This document shows, piece after piece, positions 1-13,189 of a DNA stretch of 64,000 bases; positions within the stretch are counted from its first letter, which is position 1; each line of letters begins with the position of its first letter. The notes beneath the pieces were generated by a model. It was not told the DNA's origin and searched no databases. It saw nothing but the letters and a program-made list of their open reading frames with translations. This DNA is from Dicyema japonicum (lineage: Eukaryota > Dicyemida > Rhombozoa > Dicyemidae). A program made the position numbers and the translations under genes. The stretch is taken from the NCBI GenBank assembly GCA_011109175.1, contig RDEW01000099.1, positions 1 to 64,000 of the forward strand, in the 5' to 3' direction.

Positions 1-490
1 ATGGCTTCCCAAGAATTTTTCGTGACTACACTCACGTTCTGCTTTTGCGTTCAAATCTCGGCGATGTATGTCATGAACGATGTTTCCAAAGATGCATGTA
101 ATTGCGACAGGGAGGAATGGAAAGTCGTCTAGTTCGTCGCCATTGATTGACACTCTCACCGAAGTTGATGCATATACATTAATAATGGAGATTATGGAAT
201 TGTTCTTTCAGCCCGTATTTTAATTTTAAAACACATATTCTATTCCCTCACTCTCCACGTCTTGTGGATTCAATTGTTCAGTTCTTTTTGTATTGCAAAT
301 CCATGCCATAGTGTGGGCAATTCGAAGGGTGCAGAATCAGGGCGAAAATCATTGTTGATTTCATCTAGTCCGCCTTTTACTTTCGTTTCCTGTAAGCACG
401 CAACGGTTACTTGTACGATCCAAGATCACGCATAAATTTCTTCTTTTAGATCCGACTTTAATCCTCTTACATTGAACGAGCTAATGGTGA
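1..490 (-). mobile_element. LINE endonuclease fragment, cut by the window edge
   Basis: The minus strand reads SFNVRGLKSDLKEEI at about 470-430, then VTVACLQETKVKGG and ELPTLWHGFAIQK. These are the opening motifs of an apurinic-type LINE endonuclease and match the endonuclease start of the 22.7-kb element. Further down, LSQLHASLETSFM and a degraded NAK region resemble the later endonuclease part. In-frame stops show it is dead. The rest lies left of the window. Confidence 0.65.
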
Positions 491-3400
491 AAGATCCCGA
501 AGAAAAGCACGAAAAAGACATGTGTGCAATAGAGCCACGTCACCAGCTCAACCAAAAATTTCTTCATAAAAAAATTACAAAAATAACTGATAAGACAAGA
601 AAGTCGTCACACAAAGTTTAAATTTAAATTATTTTTAAATTAATTTTATTTTAACTAAATTTTATTTATTTAAATTTAAAGTAAGTCTATTCTTAAGTCA
701 TGTTACCGTCCGTCATGTGGTTCGCCTTGTCAGGTGGCGTCAGATACAAGCCAAAAGTGTATCCAAAATGAACCATTTGTAAACGACCATACAGAGGAGT
801 TCCTCCTTTTTGGTTCATAAAATTAAATTCATTAAAATTCTATTAATCGGAACGGAAAGGCAAATAAACTATAATCTACTGTCCACGACATTCACGATAA
901 TTTAGTCTAGCGATTGCGGACATTCAGGATGACAAACTCTTTCTCCAATGGTTAAAATCTGGTTGTTTTTTTATTGAATTTCAGTTATATTGATGGCGAA
1001 AGATTTGAGTTCAGAAGACTGCCACAAAATCATTTAATTGATCGACAAACAGTTCAAAAACTAAAATTCTACCCTTGAAATACTCAACCCTGGTTTTGAG
1101 GTTACTCTCAGAGTAATTGTTAGTTCCTGACGGATTCATCCTACGATTGGAGGTCGGAAGATAAGGTAAGGGATTGTACTAAAGAGTTCCTTTTCCAACT
1201 TTGTTTTCATGTTTTAATATTTCAGGACTTTATTTTTAATAGTATAACTTTCGAAAGCTCAAAAATATGTAGATTTTGTCTTTATTTTGCAGAAAATTTG
1301 ATCAGCCAGTGGACAAAGTCTTGAGGTTTCTGTTGCATTTTACGTGTAGATCTTTCCAGCCGTTAATTGACGGAAAATTGTAAATTGGTTTACCTTCGTC
1401 TCCCTGATTCCGCTTCGAGTTATATTTGCCTGTTTGAACGAATCTTTCAACGCTCGGTCACTCACTGAGCTTCCTGAGATCTCTAGTCTCACGGTCCTCC
1501 ACTTAATTGGAAGGATCCAAATATTTACTTGTGACCTCAAATTCTACTCGACTTTTCTCACTATGGTAGATTTGGAAAATTATTTTACATCCGGAGTTTT
1601 CGAGGTTGTAAATAGCACTTCTTATTGTGTCAGTAATACCCAATGGACAGATTGTTTATAGGATCTAAGAAAAGAGATGGATTGATGGTTCTGATTTATT
1701 ATAAAAATTAGATCACTTCGTCAATCATGTGGTTGGTCTCACCATTGATGTGCATGATTCTTAGTTTGTTTGAATTTTAATGGTTTTATAATTTTTACGA
1801 TGTCGAATTTTTTTTATGTTTATTTTACTGTTTCCTAATGGTGTGAACACTATAATTTGATTCACTATGGCTTTTTGGCCTAAGATTTATTTTTTGTTGT
1901 GGATTAGCGTGCCTTCATGTAGTCAGGTTTTAGTGACCATTCTATGTCATTATTGCATAAAATATAACATTTCACCTTTGCCGCTTCATTAGAGCACAAC
2001 GATTAAGTTCCAAAAAATGTTACCTAATTGACTTTTATGAGGTTCCCGGTGGACTTGCAATTATATTCGACTGAAATCTGATTTTCTTATAAAAATTGGA
2101 TTTTAAAAATTAATTTGTACTCTGAAGGTTCTGATCAGGAAAGTTGGTTACTTGCCAATTTATTCGACCGATTTTATCGAAGAATTCATAATAGAAGATC
2201 AAAATATTCTGGGCTTCATAAGGAATCCATTCACGCAGAAGATTGAATATTTTTATGTTATCCTGCGAGAGACAAGACATTTGCATTTATGGTTAACATG
2301 ATTAGACCTATTTTTTCTTGTATAAAATTCGTGACTCGTTGCTTACTTGATGTGTTGGAAAAGAGTCGCAAACTTAAAATTCCGCAATCATGGAAGTGTG
2401 GATGGTGTCGTGCTCCTTTCCTGGTGACACGTAAGGAAAATTCTGGACCAGATCTTATCATAATACAAGTTAACATTATTGGTATCCGGGTGACAATCAA
2501 CGAACTACAACGTTTTCTTTTCAGACATTAAGTGAATAAATAGCTCTCTTTGAAGAGACAAATCTTAATCCACGACGGACAAGCTATATGATTCCTATGC
2601 GATTATTAATCATGGATAGAGACAAGTCTGGGACCAAGGAGAGGGATTCCCGACTATCGATTAAAATGTAGATTAATGCCTTGTTTAATGAAAATAATTT
2701 TAGACACTATTGGAGATCTGTAAATTCAACGAAATTAACAGCAGATTTCCTAAAAGCCTAAGAATACTGAAGATAATATTAGAAGAGGTCGAAGTCCAGT
2801 GAAAAGATGTTAACATACTCTGAATCTTTGTGTTATCAATACTAACCCATACTAACCCAATTAAAGTATTATTGAGATAACGACAGTAGTCAATCATTAA
2901 TGACACTTCGTCAATCAAAAACGACAATAGTCAATCAATACGATACTATTATTTAATTAAGCACTTCACGAGAGCCATACTAATTATAGCCCCGCATGTG
3001 CAGCAAAAGAAACAAGGTTAGATGTCGTCCTTTTCCATGCTCCCCTGTTCCTAGCCAAGGCTCTCATGTTGTCCATGTCGTCGGCATTTATTAGACTTTT
3101 TTTAATTCAATACGATACTGGACAGAATATTCCCACTTTCATTACAGTGAACAATTATAACTACATAATTCTATCATAAAGTCATTAAAACCATTCCGTA
3201 ACGACTAGCCACACTCCCTTAACGTGTCGTTTGAGCAGAGAAATTGCAGGTTTGAGCGCCCATTATTTTGTAGAGTAACATATTTTATTAATATTTTGAC
3301 TTCACACTCTTTGCTTTAAGTAATAGGTGGTTTATGTATCTAACTATTGTTTTACCTATATATTTTACATTACGGCATCATGAAACCTCTGCACAGAACT

Positions 3401-4349
3401 ACATATACCTGTCGGATCTTTGGGAGAGTCCGCTCATGGCTTTGACGTTTTTGTTAGCCGTCTACTTGTCAGATGATGTCCTTTACTGAAATTGAAAATT
3501 CAAAAATAAGAACAAGTTGTCTAGATGCTTCTGCAATGTTTCCATTGCACTCTATGTGATAAAAGTGGAAGAGGGCGAACCTACTTATTCACCTCTCTTG
3601 GTATCCGTAGCTTATAATAGATTTTTTGAGTTGTATTAGGTCGGCACAAGCTGATGTTCTCCCTTGGGGTTCTTTCCTTTATAAAAATAAATAAAATTAA
3701 ATTATCTCAAAGATCAAAGGTAAAACCAAACTAATTATGTTTTATCCTGACGCGCGCAATCTACCAGAACCTTTACCAAAGAAAGGTAATCCAGTAAACG
3801 TTATCTAGACGTTGAGATATTTACAAAACTCTCTTCAGTGATTTTTTAAAGAGCTTTTCAGTTTTGTAAGTTTGGCTTTAATATGGGTGATCCAATTGCT
3901 TTTCTTTCGGGTACGTTGTGAGATAATCATATACACCCGCTGTCAAGAATAAAAATATTAGTGATATTGTTAAATTTGTTGGGGAGATTACATTATTGAT
4001 TCCGACCTTAGAACCTTCTTTCTTGAAGTTGTACAGTACTTAGGTTTCAGACAATGCGAGGGATTAACCTCACGTGACGAATTTGGAAATATATCTTACT
4101 AATAACATCTTTGTATATGATATTTCCGATTTTGTACGTATTTCCAAGTTTCCCGATTCATTCGAAAAATAGGACACTTTGGTTTAGATTTCACGAAACT
4201 CTTTAGGTTTGTTACGGACTTCAACGTATGAAATTTATTATTGAAGACTTTCGTTATTAGAGGCCTTTTCCTACTGGTAGTCTTTCGAATCTAGCATGAA
4301 ATAGTAGGGAAACTTCCGATACCCACTCAGTGAAGATCATTCCTTGGTT
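491..4349. other. No gene recognised
   Basis: AT-rich sequence with short open frames only. The frames at 1434-1661 (+), 2258-2531 (both strands) and 2700-2927 (-) have no domain, no plausible splice partners and no signal sequence. The stretch is probably old repeat material. Confidence 0.5.
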
Positions 4350-4456
4350 CTACGATTAGTTAAAATTAACTGTTCTTTACTTAAATAAAGTGTGTGTCCT
4401 GCCTATGCGGAGCTAATACCACGGCTCCGTGAAAAAGGATATTACTATTATTATAT
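4350..4456 (+). mobile_element. LINE 3' tail with hairpin and ATT-rich end
   Basis: This 107-bp block ends in a TTATTATTAT-like run. It recurs almost unchanged in inverted orientation at the right edge (63890-64000). It contains GCGGAGCTAATACCACGGCTCC, whose CGGAGC and GCTCCG arms can fold into a small stem-loop. A third diverged copy lies near 34480. A trinucleotide tail after a conserved hairpin suits an RTE-like 3' end. Confidence 0.55.
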
Positions 4457-4819
4457 TTGATCTTGTGGGCTAATAAGTAATGTAATGAAAATCTTATAAC
4501 GATTCCTCAGCCAACAAGTTAATCAAATGTTAAGTAAGCCGTTTTAATGATTGTTTAGTATACAGGTTTTCCATTTCTTCTTCATCAGATCAACAATTTT
4601 AAACGACTTGATCGATGTCATAAATTTGAGTACTTCAAAGAAAGATTAAAATTGAACTCAACTGTAGTTGATATTTACATTGAATATGCGATTTATATAG
4701 AAATGACAAATAAATCTGCAGTAAATAGTTAGAGTTATAAAAATAAAATTTACATGCATTTTCCGAAATCTGCTATCAAGTCGGATTTTGCCAATTTTTT
4801 ATTGTTTTTGCGTAGGGAA

Positions 4820-5125
4820 TTATATTATTATAGGCACGTACGCAATGCCAAGATCATGACAAAGCATGTGCAACACGAAAAGTTAACAATCTAATTAACG
4901 TCGCCCATCTTTTTCGATCCGTTGCCATGTTCCGTAGCATATCTAGATCGTCCCCATCTTTAAGGCACTTTCCAATCTTCCTGAGATCTTCATCTAGAAT
5001 AACCGGCAGTGTTGTCCTCGGCCGGCCGGAACGAGAAGCTTCTAAGACAAAATACTCCTCCATTGCTATGTTGGCAGGGGTCCCCATATCGTGGCGGAGT
5101 ATGTGTCCAAAGAGCCTCCATCTTG
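4820..5125 (-). mobile_element. LINE C-terminal fragment with 3' tail
   Basis: The minus strand encodes WRLFGHILRHDMGTP, SGRPRTTLPVILDEDLRKIG and DGDDLDMLRNMATDRKRW, the conserved C-terminal block of RTE-like LINEs that is also seen at 18.2-18.5 kb. A stop after AHALS is followed by a short tail ending in AATAATAT near 4820. The upstream part of the element is missing, as expected from 5' truncation. Confidence 0.75.
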
Positions 5126-5616
5126 AAAAGGAATTATAGAAAGATTTAATAAAACTCTGACGAAAAATCTGTCTAATTGATGACAGAAAATGCTACTAAA
5201 ATTGAAAACAATTTTTAAGTAAGATAACTTTTACTTACAACGCAACACCGAATGCTTCAACCAATGAAACGCCATTCAAAATATGAGAGCACTTCAGGAA
5301 TAAATACATTCCAACAATTACAAAGTTGTTATTTTGGGTAAATAATTTCGGTAGTAAATTCCCGAAAATGACACACTTGTGAATACATTCTTCTGAAAGT
5401 CCACAATTGTAGATTCTGTTTTGGAATATTCCAATTGAATGAACAGCTGCACATTATCAAAACTCCGACTCCACTTGATCGGGGCTATTTTAGGAGCATC
5501 TTAGTCATAATTTCGAAAACATCAAGGATTTTTGGTATTCTTTTGTTATAATTGACAAAATTAAAAATTTTGTAAGATTTTAGAATATCGACTGTATTTC
5601 AAATAATTATATAAAT

Positions 5617-6855
5617 TCAAATAAATTGAAGACCGTTTAACGAATTAATATTAGTTAGTACAAAACTTAATGGAATGCTTTCCTGTATTTCAGTATGTGA
5701 TTTCGGTTTGAGATAAATAGCGACAATGACACACGTGGATATTAGTCCAATAACTCCGAACACGATTCCAATTATTTGATTTTTCGTCAGTTTTTTATGG
5801 CTTTTATTTCAGTCGATATTTGTTCATCAAAGCATCCTTCATCTAAAATTCAACCAAATTCAGTAACCGTCTCCAATAAATTGAAAACTCAAATCATTGC
5901 GGAAAAATTGTATTTTAAGAGATGAAATTTCGATAGTCACATTTTTATAGCTTTGAGATGAATCCACATTGATAATATCCTCCCAATTTAATTATTTTAA
6001 AATTCTTTTCCAGTGAAACGCATTTATTTCTGTTAATACCAACACAAACAGAAAATCTATAAATACGATATTTATTCCAGAATGTTTAAATGCCGCAATA
6101 GTTATAGTAGTATGACTACTATTCAATGTATATTCATAGTTAATATATTTATAGTCATCTTTACTTTTTATCATATTATACTCATAATCACTAAATGCTC
6201 ATCTGTTTTCTAAGAATTTATGCAAACGTGTACTATTTTGTTATTGTCAATATATGATATTTTGATAATTCCGCTTATTACTGCTCGATTTTTTTTGGAT
6301 ATAAAAACCAAATCGGCGTATTGGGTCGTTTTTGGGTTACAGTCATTAGCTAAATAAATTTTATTAAAACCTTTTCCAGTAAAATAGTACAATACCATTA
6401 TCGTGATATTGCAACTTGTTTGAATAAATTGTAAGAGATAAATTCTTTGAAAAACTTATATGAGTATAACCACATCGGTAGTAATCCCCATAATTAGTTT
6501 GTGGTATCTTTGTGATATTAGTATAACGTTTACCATCTTAAGTACATCAAAAAAACGTACCATAAACAACTTCTATAATTAAGTCAATTGTATAAAACTC
6601 ATTGTAGAAGTATGGAATAAGTTTAATGTTATGTTTGCGAAAGATAACAAATCGATACCATTAGTTTTCCATACATCTATATGTTCATTGGATTGTAAAT
6701 CTGATAATCTATATTCCTAAAGTAAATGAAATATTTACTCTAGAAGGATTCTCATAAATTAAATATGAATCAATTAATATATATCTCTCATCACATTTTA
6801 TTTTGACTATTTTGCTAAACAGTATAATTATGATATAATAAATAGTTCTGTTCAT
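5617..6855 (-). CDS. LAMP-like two-domain type-I membrane protein, frame-disrupted
   Basis: Putative lysosome-associated or cell-surface glycoprotein. ATG 6855 opens a signal peptide (MNRTIYYIIIILFSKIV). Introns of 22 (6738-6717), 26 (6598-6573), 24 (6560-6537), 25 (6395-6371), 18 (6227-6210), 23 (6181-6159), 20 (6049-6030) and 25 nt (5867-5843) join a long ectodomain. It holds two related repeats, NYGDYYRCGYTHISF...NDC and KLGGYYQCGFI...EGC, each with Cys spaced like the second disulfide loop of LAMP domains. These are followed by one TM helix (IIGIVFGVIGLISTCVIVAI) and a short basic tail ending at 5617. Two places do not read through: after YYQCGFISK (near 5950) the frame must shift by one, and a run of six A near 5788 needs a seventh. 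A 40-nt intron could bypass the first problem but would remove the conserved YYQCG motif. The cause may be homopolymer error or an early pseudogene. LAMP assignment is inference from Cys spacing and topology. Confidence 0.55.
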
Positions 6856-6984
6856 GTAATCTAAATTTTATTAGGTCAAATTTTGTTTTATTTAAATTTG
6901 TATTTTAATTGTTAGATTTAATTATAATTTATATTTCTATGATAAAAGATATTTCATTACATTTTTATTAAATATCTTTAATTA

Positions 6985-7240
6985 TAGACCATTTCATGTT
7001 CGAGGGCAAATGCTTCCGTGGCAGACCAAGGATGACCCTGCCTATCATGCTGCACAAAGACCTCCAAAGGATGAAGAAATGCCTAAAGACGGGAGACGAT
7101 CTGGACATGCTGAGATCGACTGCGTGTAACCGTGGAGGATGGAAGAGGCTAACTAATAACATTGTTTCTTGTATTGCACATGCTTTGCTATAACTATTAT
7201 GGCAAGGCGATAAGTGCTGTAATAATAATAATATAGAAAA
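6985..7240 (+). mobile_element. LINE C-terminal fragment with AAT-repeat tail
   Basis: The plus strand encodes FRGRPRMTLPIMLHKDLQRM and TGDDLDMLRSTACNRGGW, closely related to the fragment near 5 kb but in opposite orientation. It ends in AHALL, a stop and a short 3' region finishing in AATAATAATA near 7230. The truncated 5' end lies near 6985. Confidence 0.72.
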
Positions 7241-7275
7241 TATAGTGAGTAATCCAACTAAGTGAGCGTATCCTA

Positions 7276-8390
7276 ATGCGAATGCACGACACCCTGATAG
7301 CTGGGTCAAGTGTGTCTCCTAGGAAGCACGCCATAATAACGACCGAGAAAACACAGGAAACCCACCTAGGCACTATCAGACTTTTTTTGTCTGCTAAGTA
7401 TGGTGTTTATGATGGTGGGCTAGTAAATATGAAGGCGTTGATCGAATTACAATGTAATAATTTGATGGAAAAGATCAACTTAAAAACCCTTCATATGGTC
7501 CTTTTCAGAGCATTGGACAATCCACATGTCGACCTTAAGTAGGTCGACAATATGCTAAACGGTGACAACTTACCTCGATCGGAGGCGCTGTACACGTATT
7601 TGCAAGACCGCAATATTTTTTGGGGTCAATCAACAACTACATGTCCCCACTGTAAGTCAAGGAGTATGTCGGTTGATAATTTAGCCATTCGATGTAGATC
7701 CATGCTCTGCCACGACGATGTGTGGAGGCATAACGAGGTAGTAAGGAGTCTTCATCTTCTACTATGCAATAAGTATGGTATTAGCCACACCAGAAAGTTG
7801 CGGACTCATAAGGTGCAATCTCTAGTAGAGAACACCTGGGTCCAAATTAAAGTAGACAGTGTTATCCGTACCTCGGTGATAGTCACCACAATAAACCGGA
7901 CATTGTGGTACGCGATAAGGAGTCTGGCCAAGTCCTTATCATAGAGGTAGACATCACGTCTCAAGACCGTTTTAGACTGTGGAGGTGGAGAAAAAAAGGA
8001 AGTATGACTTTCTTGCAAACAAGATGGGGCAGATTCTTGGTTGCAAGGTCCTCGTTATTCCTATAGTAATGACGTGGGAAGGAATTGCAACAAAGTACCA
8101 CAAGAGTTATCTGAAAGTTGGGGGTAGATAAGAAGATCCAGGCCTATCTACTGTCCACTGTGTTATTGCGGACCCTAAAAAACCTGACACTGGAGATTAG
8201 GAGGCAGAGCCCTGAGATGCCATATGGGCAGAGGGTTCAATTCGACAAGGCGCTTTCGGAGTTGTTTCAGCAACCAGAATTGAACCTGCCTGAAGAGGCT
8301 GGAGAACAGGAAGGCGAGGAAGGTTGTTGATCATTAAATATATTAACTTTTTTTATTGTTTGTTAAATAAAGTGGGAAAATATAGTTAAC
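7276..8390 (+). mobile_element. 3' half of an R2/NeSL-like LINE (restriction-like endonuclease)
   Basis: Several plus-strand frames together give the C-terminal region of an early-branching LINE: CPHC followed by a His/Cys knuckle, then RHNEVVRSLHLLLCNKYGIS, LRTHKVQSLVEN and VQIKVDS. After a frame change come VEVEKKRKYDFLANK, KVLVIPIVMTWEGIATKY and an acidic tail ending EEGC at 8330. This layout matches the zinc knuckle plus PD-(D/E)XK-type nuclease of R2/NeSL-like elements, although the PD and ExK residues are eroded here. The 3' tail (8330-8390) recurs inverted at 14.3 kb. It is dead by several frameshifts. Confidence 0.72.
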
Positions 8391-10805
8391 ATTATCAATT
8401 TCTCTCCCTAACTATTCCTTCATTACTCAACAACGTGAGAATCTTGAACAATAATTCTAGCTCTTATCACTATGCCGCGCCGAATCCAATCGTTTCTACA
8501 AATCAGCTATAAAAATCGGCAAAATACGTAAATTTGAAAAAAAACCCACGTCTCTCCAAATTCTTATTAAAGCTTAACAATTGGATTCAGAAAACCAGTT
8601 GTACTATGAAGGAACACAGCAAAAATTTTTCATTCATGTCGAGGTTTTTTAATTAATGGTTTAACTCCTTCTTTCTTGATGTTTCCTTTTTCGATGTTAG
8701 ATAATAATAAGTGGTTAGTTCGTTCACTCACGATTGGCTGTGAGTTAGATTTTTACACTTCTACCTACATTAACAAAGATTATTTTCTTTTTTGCTTTCT
8801 CTATTTCTTAAGCATCGATAGGGATCCACAAAATCGAGAAACGCTTTTCATCTTTACTCCGTGTTTGATTGGCTATTCATCTTCTATCCGTGATTGCAAA
8901 AACCAGAGAATCCAAAAGCTCATAAATAGTGACAACAAAAAATGGACGCTGCTCCTCAAACCACTAAAAAATCTAAGTCGAACTGAGTCGACTCCTGCAT
9001 TGTCTTCATCAAACTTTTTGATTTGTTTGCGATTAGGAAAAATAATCTGATTTCTAATTTTATTCAAAACCAAAATCACCGGATTAGATTCTGAGTTAAA
9101 TTTATCATTTCTGAACTTTATGTTTAGTGAACTAATTTCGTTAATGATCTTAATTCAATTGACTAATTTAGTTTTTTTTTATTATTTAAAAATTTATTTT
9201 AAAGAAACTTCATCCGAGGTCCTACAATAGCCACCTACCATTTGGCTTTTCTCTGTCAAGATGGCTAGTGAGATTCGCTTAAATAGCTAGAGTGCTCACT
9301 TAGATTTGGGTATTTTAAGATCCGATTCCCTAGAGCAGACCCAACACTTTGGTTGCCTAGGATATGTGGCGTTAGACAATTTTGAAGGCCCTTATGAGAC
9401 TAGACACCATATCGAGAATGTGGTGCTAAAAAATCAGTTAACTATTTGTACGTTCATACACGGGAACAAAGGAAGTAAAGCGTCATAGATGAAGTCCTTT
9501 TTAGAATGCATCGGAATCACGTGATAATTAATTTGGTTTTTAACGTGTCTTGGGCTGTTATAAACAAATAAAATATGAGCAATCGATTTCTCAAAAAACT
9601 TTCTACATTTATGGCAGACAGATACCCCCCCCCCCCTTACACGAATGCAGAAATAAAAACTCTATTAGTTGCAGTATCAGATGACAACCTTGGAGATTTG
9701 GTATTTGGATGTAGATAGCGAAAAGTACGTGTAAAATTAGTCAGATTGTAGTAGAATTCTAGACCATGAGAAGAAGAGATTCTGAAGTTTTACTTAAAAA
9801 CTCGTTTAAATGAATTTGACTCAGTTCGACATGTGCACACTGAAATCAATTGATTGTAGATGATTACTATTTCGACCGTAAACATGTGAAGACTGTTGGA
9901 TGGGATTCGAATCATCCATGAATGGGAGTAGATGACGAATGAGGAGTAAACTTCCTTTATCACGTGGATGAAAAAGCTGTAGCTGTCATGACTACCAATA
10001 TTTTCGAACACCATCCAGCGGTTTTTTTGTTTCGGATTTGAAAGCTATTAGACATTTTTTGAAGACCAGCTATGAATAGAAGTGCACTACTGAAGCAACA
10101 GCTCACTCAAGGAGTGTTGGGGATAAATCGAAGTAATTGCTTGAAGATTGACTCCAAGACAACCCAAAATGATGTGGACGCATAGATTGAGGGACATGGA
10201 TCAGACATTGTCGGTGATATTGTTGAATCATTAGATCACTGGGTTAAAGGAAAGGAAGAAAGTTTCCAACTTATCCCAGACCGAAAATGAAGTCATCAAG
10301 TCCAACTGGGAAGGTCGTCCATTGTAGCCCGCCTCGTTTGATACGGTTTTCGCTCATAGTTGTATGATAATGTTGTGGTCAATGCTCGAGTTGTGATAAC
10401 CCAAAATGATGGTTTCGCTGATTAATGAATTATTGGATAGGTTATTAGAGAATTATTAAATTTTGTAATATTTTGTGTCACTGTCACATCAATGCAGTCG
10501 GCATATAAGTGGACAGCATCAAAATGTTATTTATATTAATGACGTCCATATAAAATGTATCTTATTTTTTTCAAGTCCCATTTTTAACCTATTTTTAATG
10601 GTTTAATGACTTCTGGAAAACTAAGATAGACAACAAAACAACCTAACGTCATAAGTGTATCCAGTTAACACTACAGAAAGAATCCATCCGGAATCAGCAT
10701 TGTTTATTATATTTAGAAGTTTTCCATTTTAAAATATTCATTTTTAATTCTAAAAGCTATTCCTTGCCCAAACCTAGTGACTTTTTGAACGACGATTCTT
10801 TTTAA
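8391..10805. other. No gene recognised; short repeat at 9.25-9.35 kb
   Basis: A segment at 9250-9345 (CAAGATGGCTAGTGAGATTC ... GATCCGATTCCCT) matches 57990-58070 in the same orientation. A run of 12 C lies at 9625-9636. The remainder has small frames without recognisable content. Confidence 0.45.
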
Positions 10806-11030
10806 AGATGGAATCGGACAAAGGCTAAGAATATACGTTTGCCAGGATCACCGATGCCGATGCGGGAGAATAGTAGATGCGAAGGGATTGCACCCGCTGT
10901 CATGCAGAAGAAACGCCGGAAGAGGACCACGTCACGCTGCTCTGAACGATGTGATCGTCAGAGCTCTTAAGGCTACAGGCTTCCCATCTCAGCTTGAACC
11001 AATGGGTCTCGATACAAGTAATGGAAATTA
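10806..11030 (+). mobile_element. LINE-associated C-terminal nuclease-like fragment
   Basis: An open plus-strand stretch encodes GIGQRLRIYVC, CRCGRIVDAKGLHPLSCRRN, AGRGPRHAALNDVIVRALKA and LEPMGL. This Cys-rich block with RHAALND is a common C-terminal module of retroelement ORFs in invertebrates, upstream of a nuclease-like domain. It ends abruptly near 11030, and I see no flanking reverse transcriptase. The assignment is from memory of the motif. Confidence 0.5.
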
Positions 11031-13189
11031 AAAGGATACGGCTGTAGTTTTTTTTTCAATTTTTAAAAGCCAAGAATCTTACTTGTGTAAATTTATCTGG
11101 ATATTTTATAAAGGAATAGTAGTGAAAAAGTTAACAGAGATTTGAATGTAATAATTCTAGACGAATCTGAAAAAAGGAATTTAAAAAAATTCATCATAAG
11201 AAAATTTTACATTTCAGTAAAAATATAAGCGATTCTGTATATTTTATAAAAGAATATAGAATGATCGTCAATCAATTATAAATAAACTTGTCTTGTCTTT
11301 GCAACATTTTGATAATAAAAAAAATATTTATCTATGTTATTCGAAGGATAAATTATGTTGATTTTAAAATTAAAAATAAATAATTAAAACAATTCATTAA
11401 ATTATTATATAATTTAAATTTAGTTTATCTGTCGATACCGGTATTATGATGTATATTTCAGTGAAACTCTATACAAAATGGTCAGAAACCGTAACGAATT
11501 CAAATTGTACATTTAGCATAATATATCTCATACATAGCATTATTTTTGAAATCACTGCTCAATCTGGTGTCGTGCAAATTGCAATTTCAATCTTCTCTCA
11601 GTGATACAGTCAAGTATGTTGACATACGCATGTGGGCCATTGATGTGGTTATGGCTGCTCAAAGAAGATTCAACAAAATTCCTCATGGAGAATGGCCGAT
11701 GATTGCACGTGCCTTTAAGAAAAATATCCTTAAGTCCCATTAGTGGTGGAATTGAAGACACTCAAAAGTCTAATGATTGACTAATATCCTCAATAGAGAA
11801 GAGCAATTGCAAATATGGAATAAAGACAAAACCGAAGCTGAATCTCCAACAGACTTCCACACTTGAAGCATTGAAGGAGAATATCAGATTTGATGTGGAA
11901 ATGATGAGTCAATTAGATACCGTAAGACTTAAAAGGGTTAATGTTGACGAATTGTTACTGACCGAAATTAATTAATTAACAGAGAAGAAACGAACAGAAT
12001 TCAGGGAACATAATTGGTGTTCGAACTTAACCAGAGACTTTTATAAAAAATATCAATGAGGAGGATGAAAATGAGAATTTTGCTTTAACGATGAACATCG
12101 CCCAATTTATATAAATTGGTTACAAAATGTGTTAACAAAAAATCGACAGATCTGTTGAAGCACACCATTTGATTTTAATTAGTTCCCATAATAGGATCAA
12201 TTCCAAATACAAAGTAACTTCACATCTGTCTTCTTGTTCTCAGATCTAAATAATCTTTGAAGTGACAGGAAACTAGCTTGAGTCCTCCGAAAGGTACATT
12301 CCCCTGAAAAGAATAGGACCAAAACTAATCGAAGGGGTTAACAACTAAATCAATTGCTTCCTATTGGACCTCAACCTTGAACACCGTCACATGAAAAATC
12401 CATGAGGTGAAGAGTAAGCATTGATAAGATTTTATCTTTCAGCAGCTTTACATACGATTAATCTATCACTATCGGCTGAGGTAGATTCATTTCATGGCAT
12501 TCTTCATTGTTAATATTTCTTTGTGATAATTCAATATTTACAATGTTCCTGATTATATTCTTCAGTGGTCATATTTAGACAACATTTTCACCTTCTTGCA
12601 GATCCTTATTGAAATGAATTAATATCATATTGACAATGGATTTTAATATGTTACATTTTTCAAGATCTCTGACTTGACGTTTTCTCGTATAAAAATTCTA
12701 ATTTGGAATGCCCATAGTTGAATTTTTTTATTTTTCGATGTTATTTTCAATCAATTTTATAGCTTTTTTTGCTTTAGATCGTTTATTAAACAAAAACGCA
12801 TATAATAACATTCGAATTTCCGAGGAACCATATCAGTTATCACTCCTCTCAGGCAGAACACACTTTATTTCAAACAATGAACATTTTAATAATTAATCGA
12901 GGGAGGATCAAAAAATGCACTTCACTTCTTTGTTTTCATTTCTTGTGTGTATGTTTTTTTATAGACGATCCGGTTCCGCAGTGAAGTGAAGTTCCATTAC
13001 ACACAAAAGTGATCGCATGCTGCTCCAATTCCTATGGGATGTTGAAAAGAAATCATGCTATTGTCTGAGGAAGGCAGGTTTTCTACGGCCATCAAATCAA
13101 ACAAAACTTATATGGCCACAATCATAGAATTCCTCAACCGAAAATATAAAATTTAAGAACCCGATATTCTCAAAATGGAACTACAGAAA
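11031..13189. other. No gene recognised
   Basis: Small frames at 11546-11743 (+) and around 11840-11980 (+) read like worn protein (ALKENIRFDVEMMSQLDTVR) but match nothing I know. GACGATCCGGTTCCGCAGTG at about 12964 links to the 34.6-kb element. Confidence 0.4.

Noticed and set aside
1434-1661. 75-codon plus-strand frame
   Set aside because: No domain, signal peptide, or neighbouring exon with short introns; it is within chance expectation.
9625-9636. Run of 12 C as a regulatory or telomeric signal
   Set aside because: An isolated homopolymer with no repeat structure around it.
12708-12896. Hydrophobic 62-codon frame as a small membrane protein
   Set aside because: Hydrophobicity comes from T-rich sequence; no splice partners or conserved motif.
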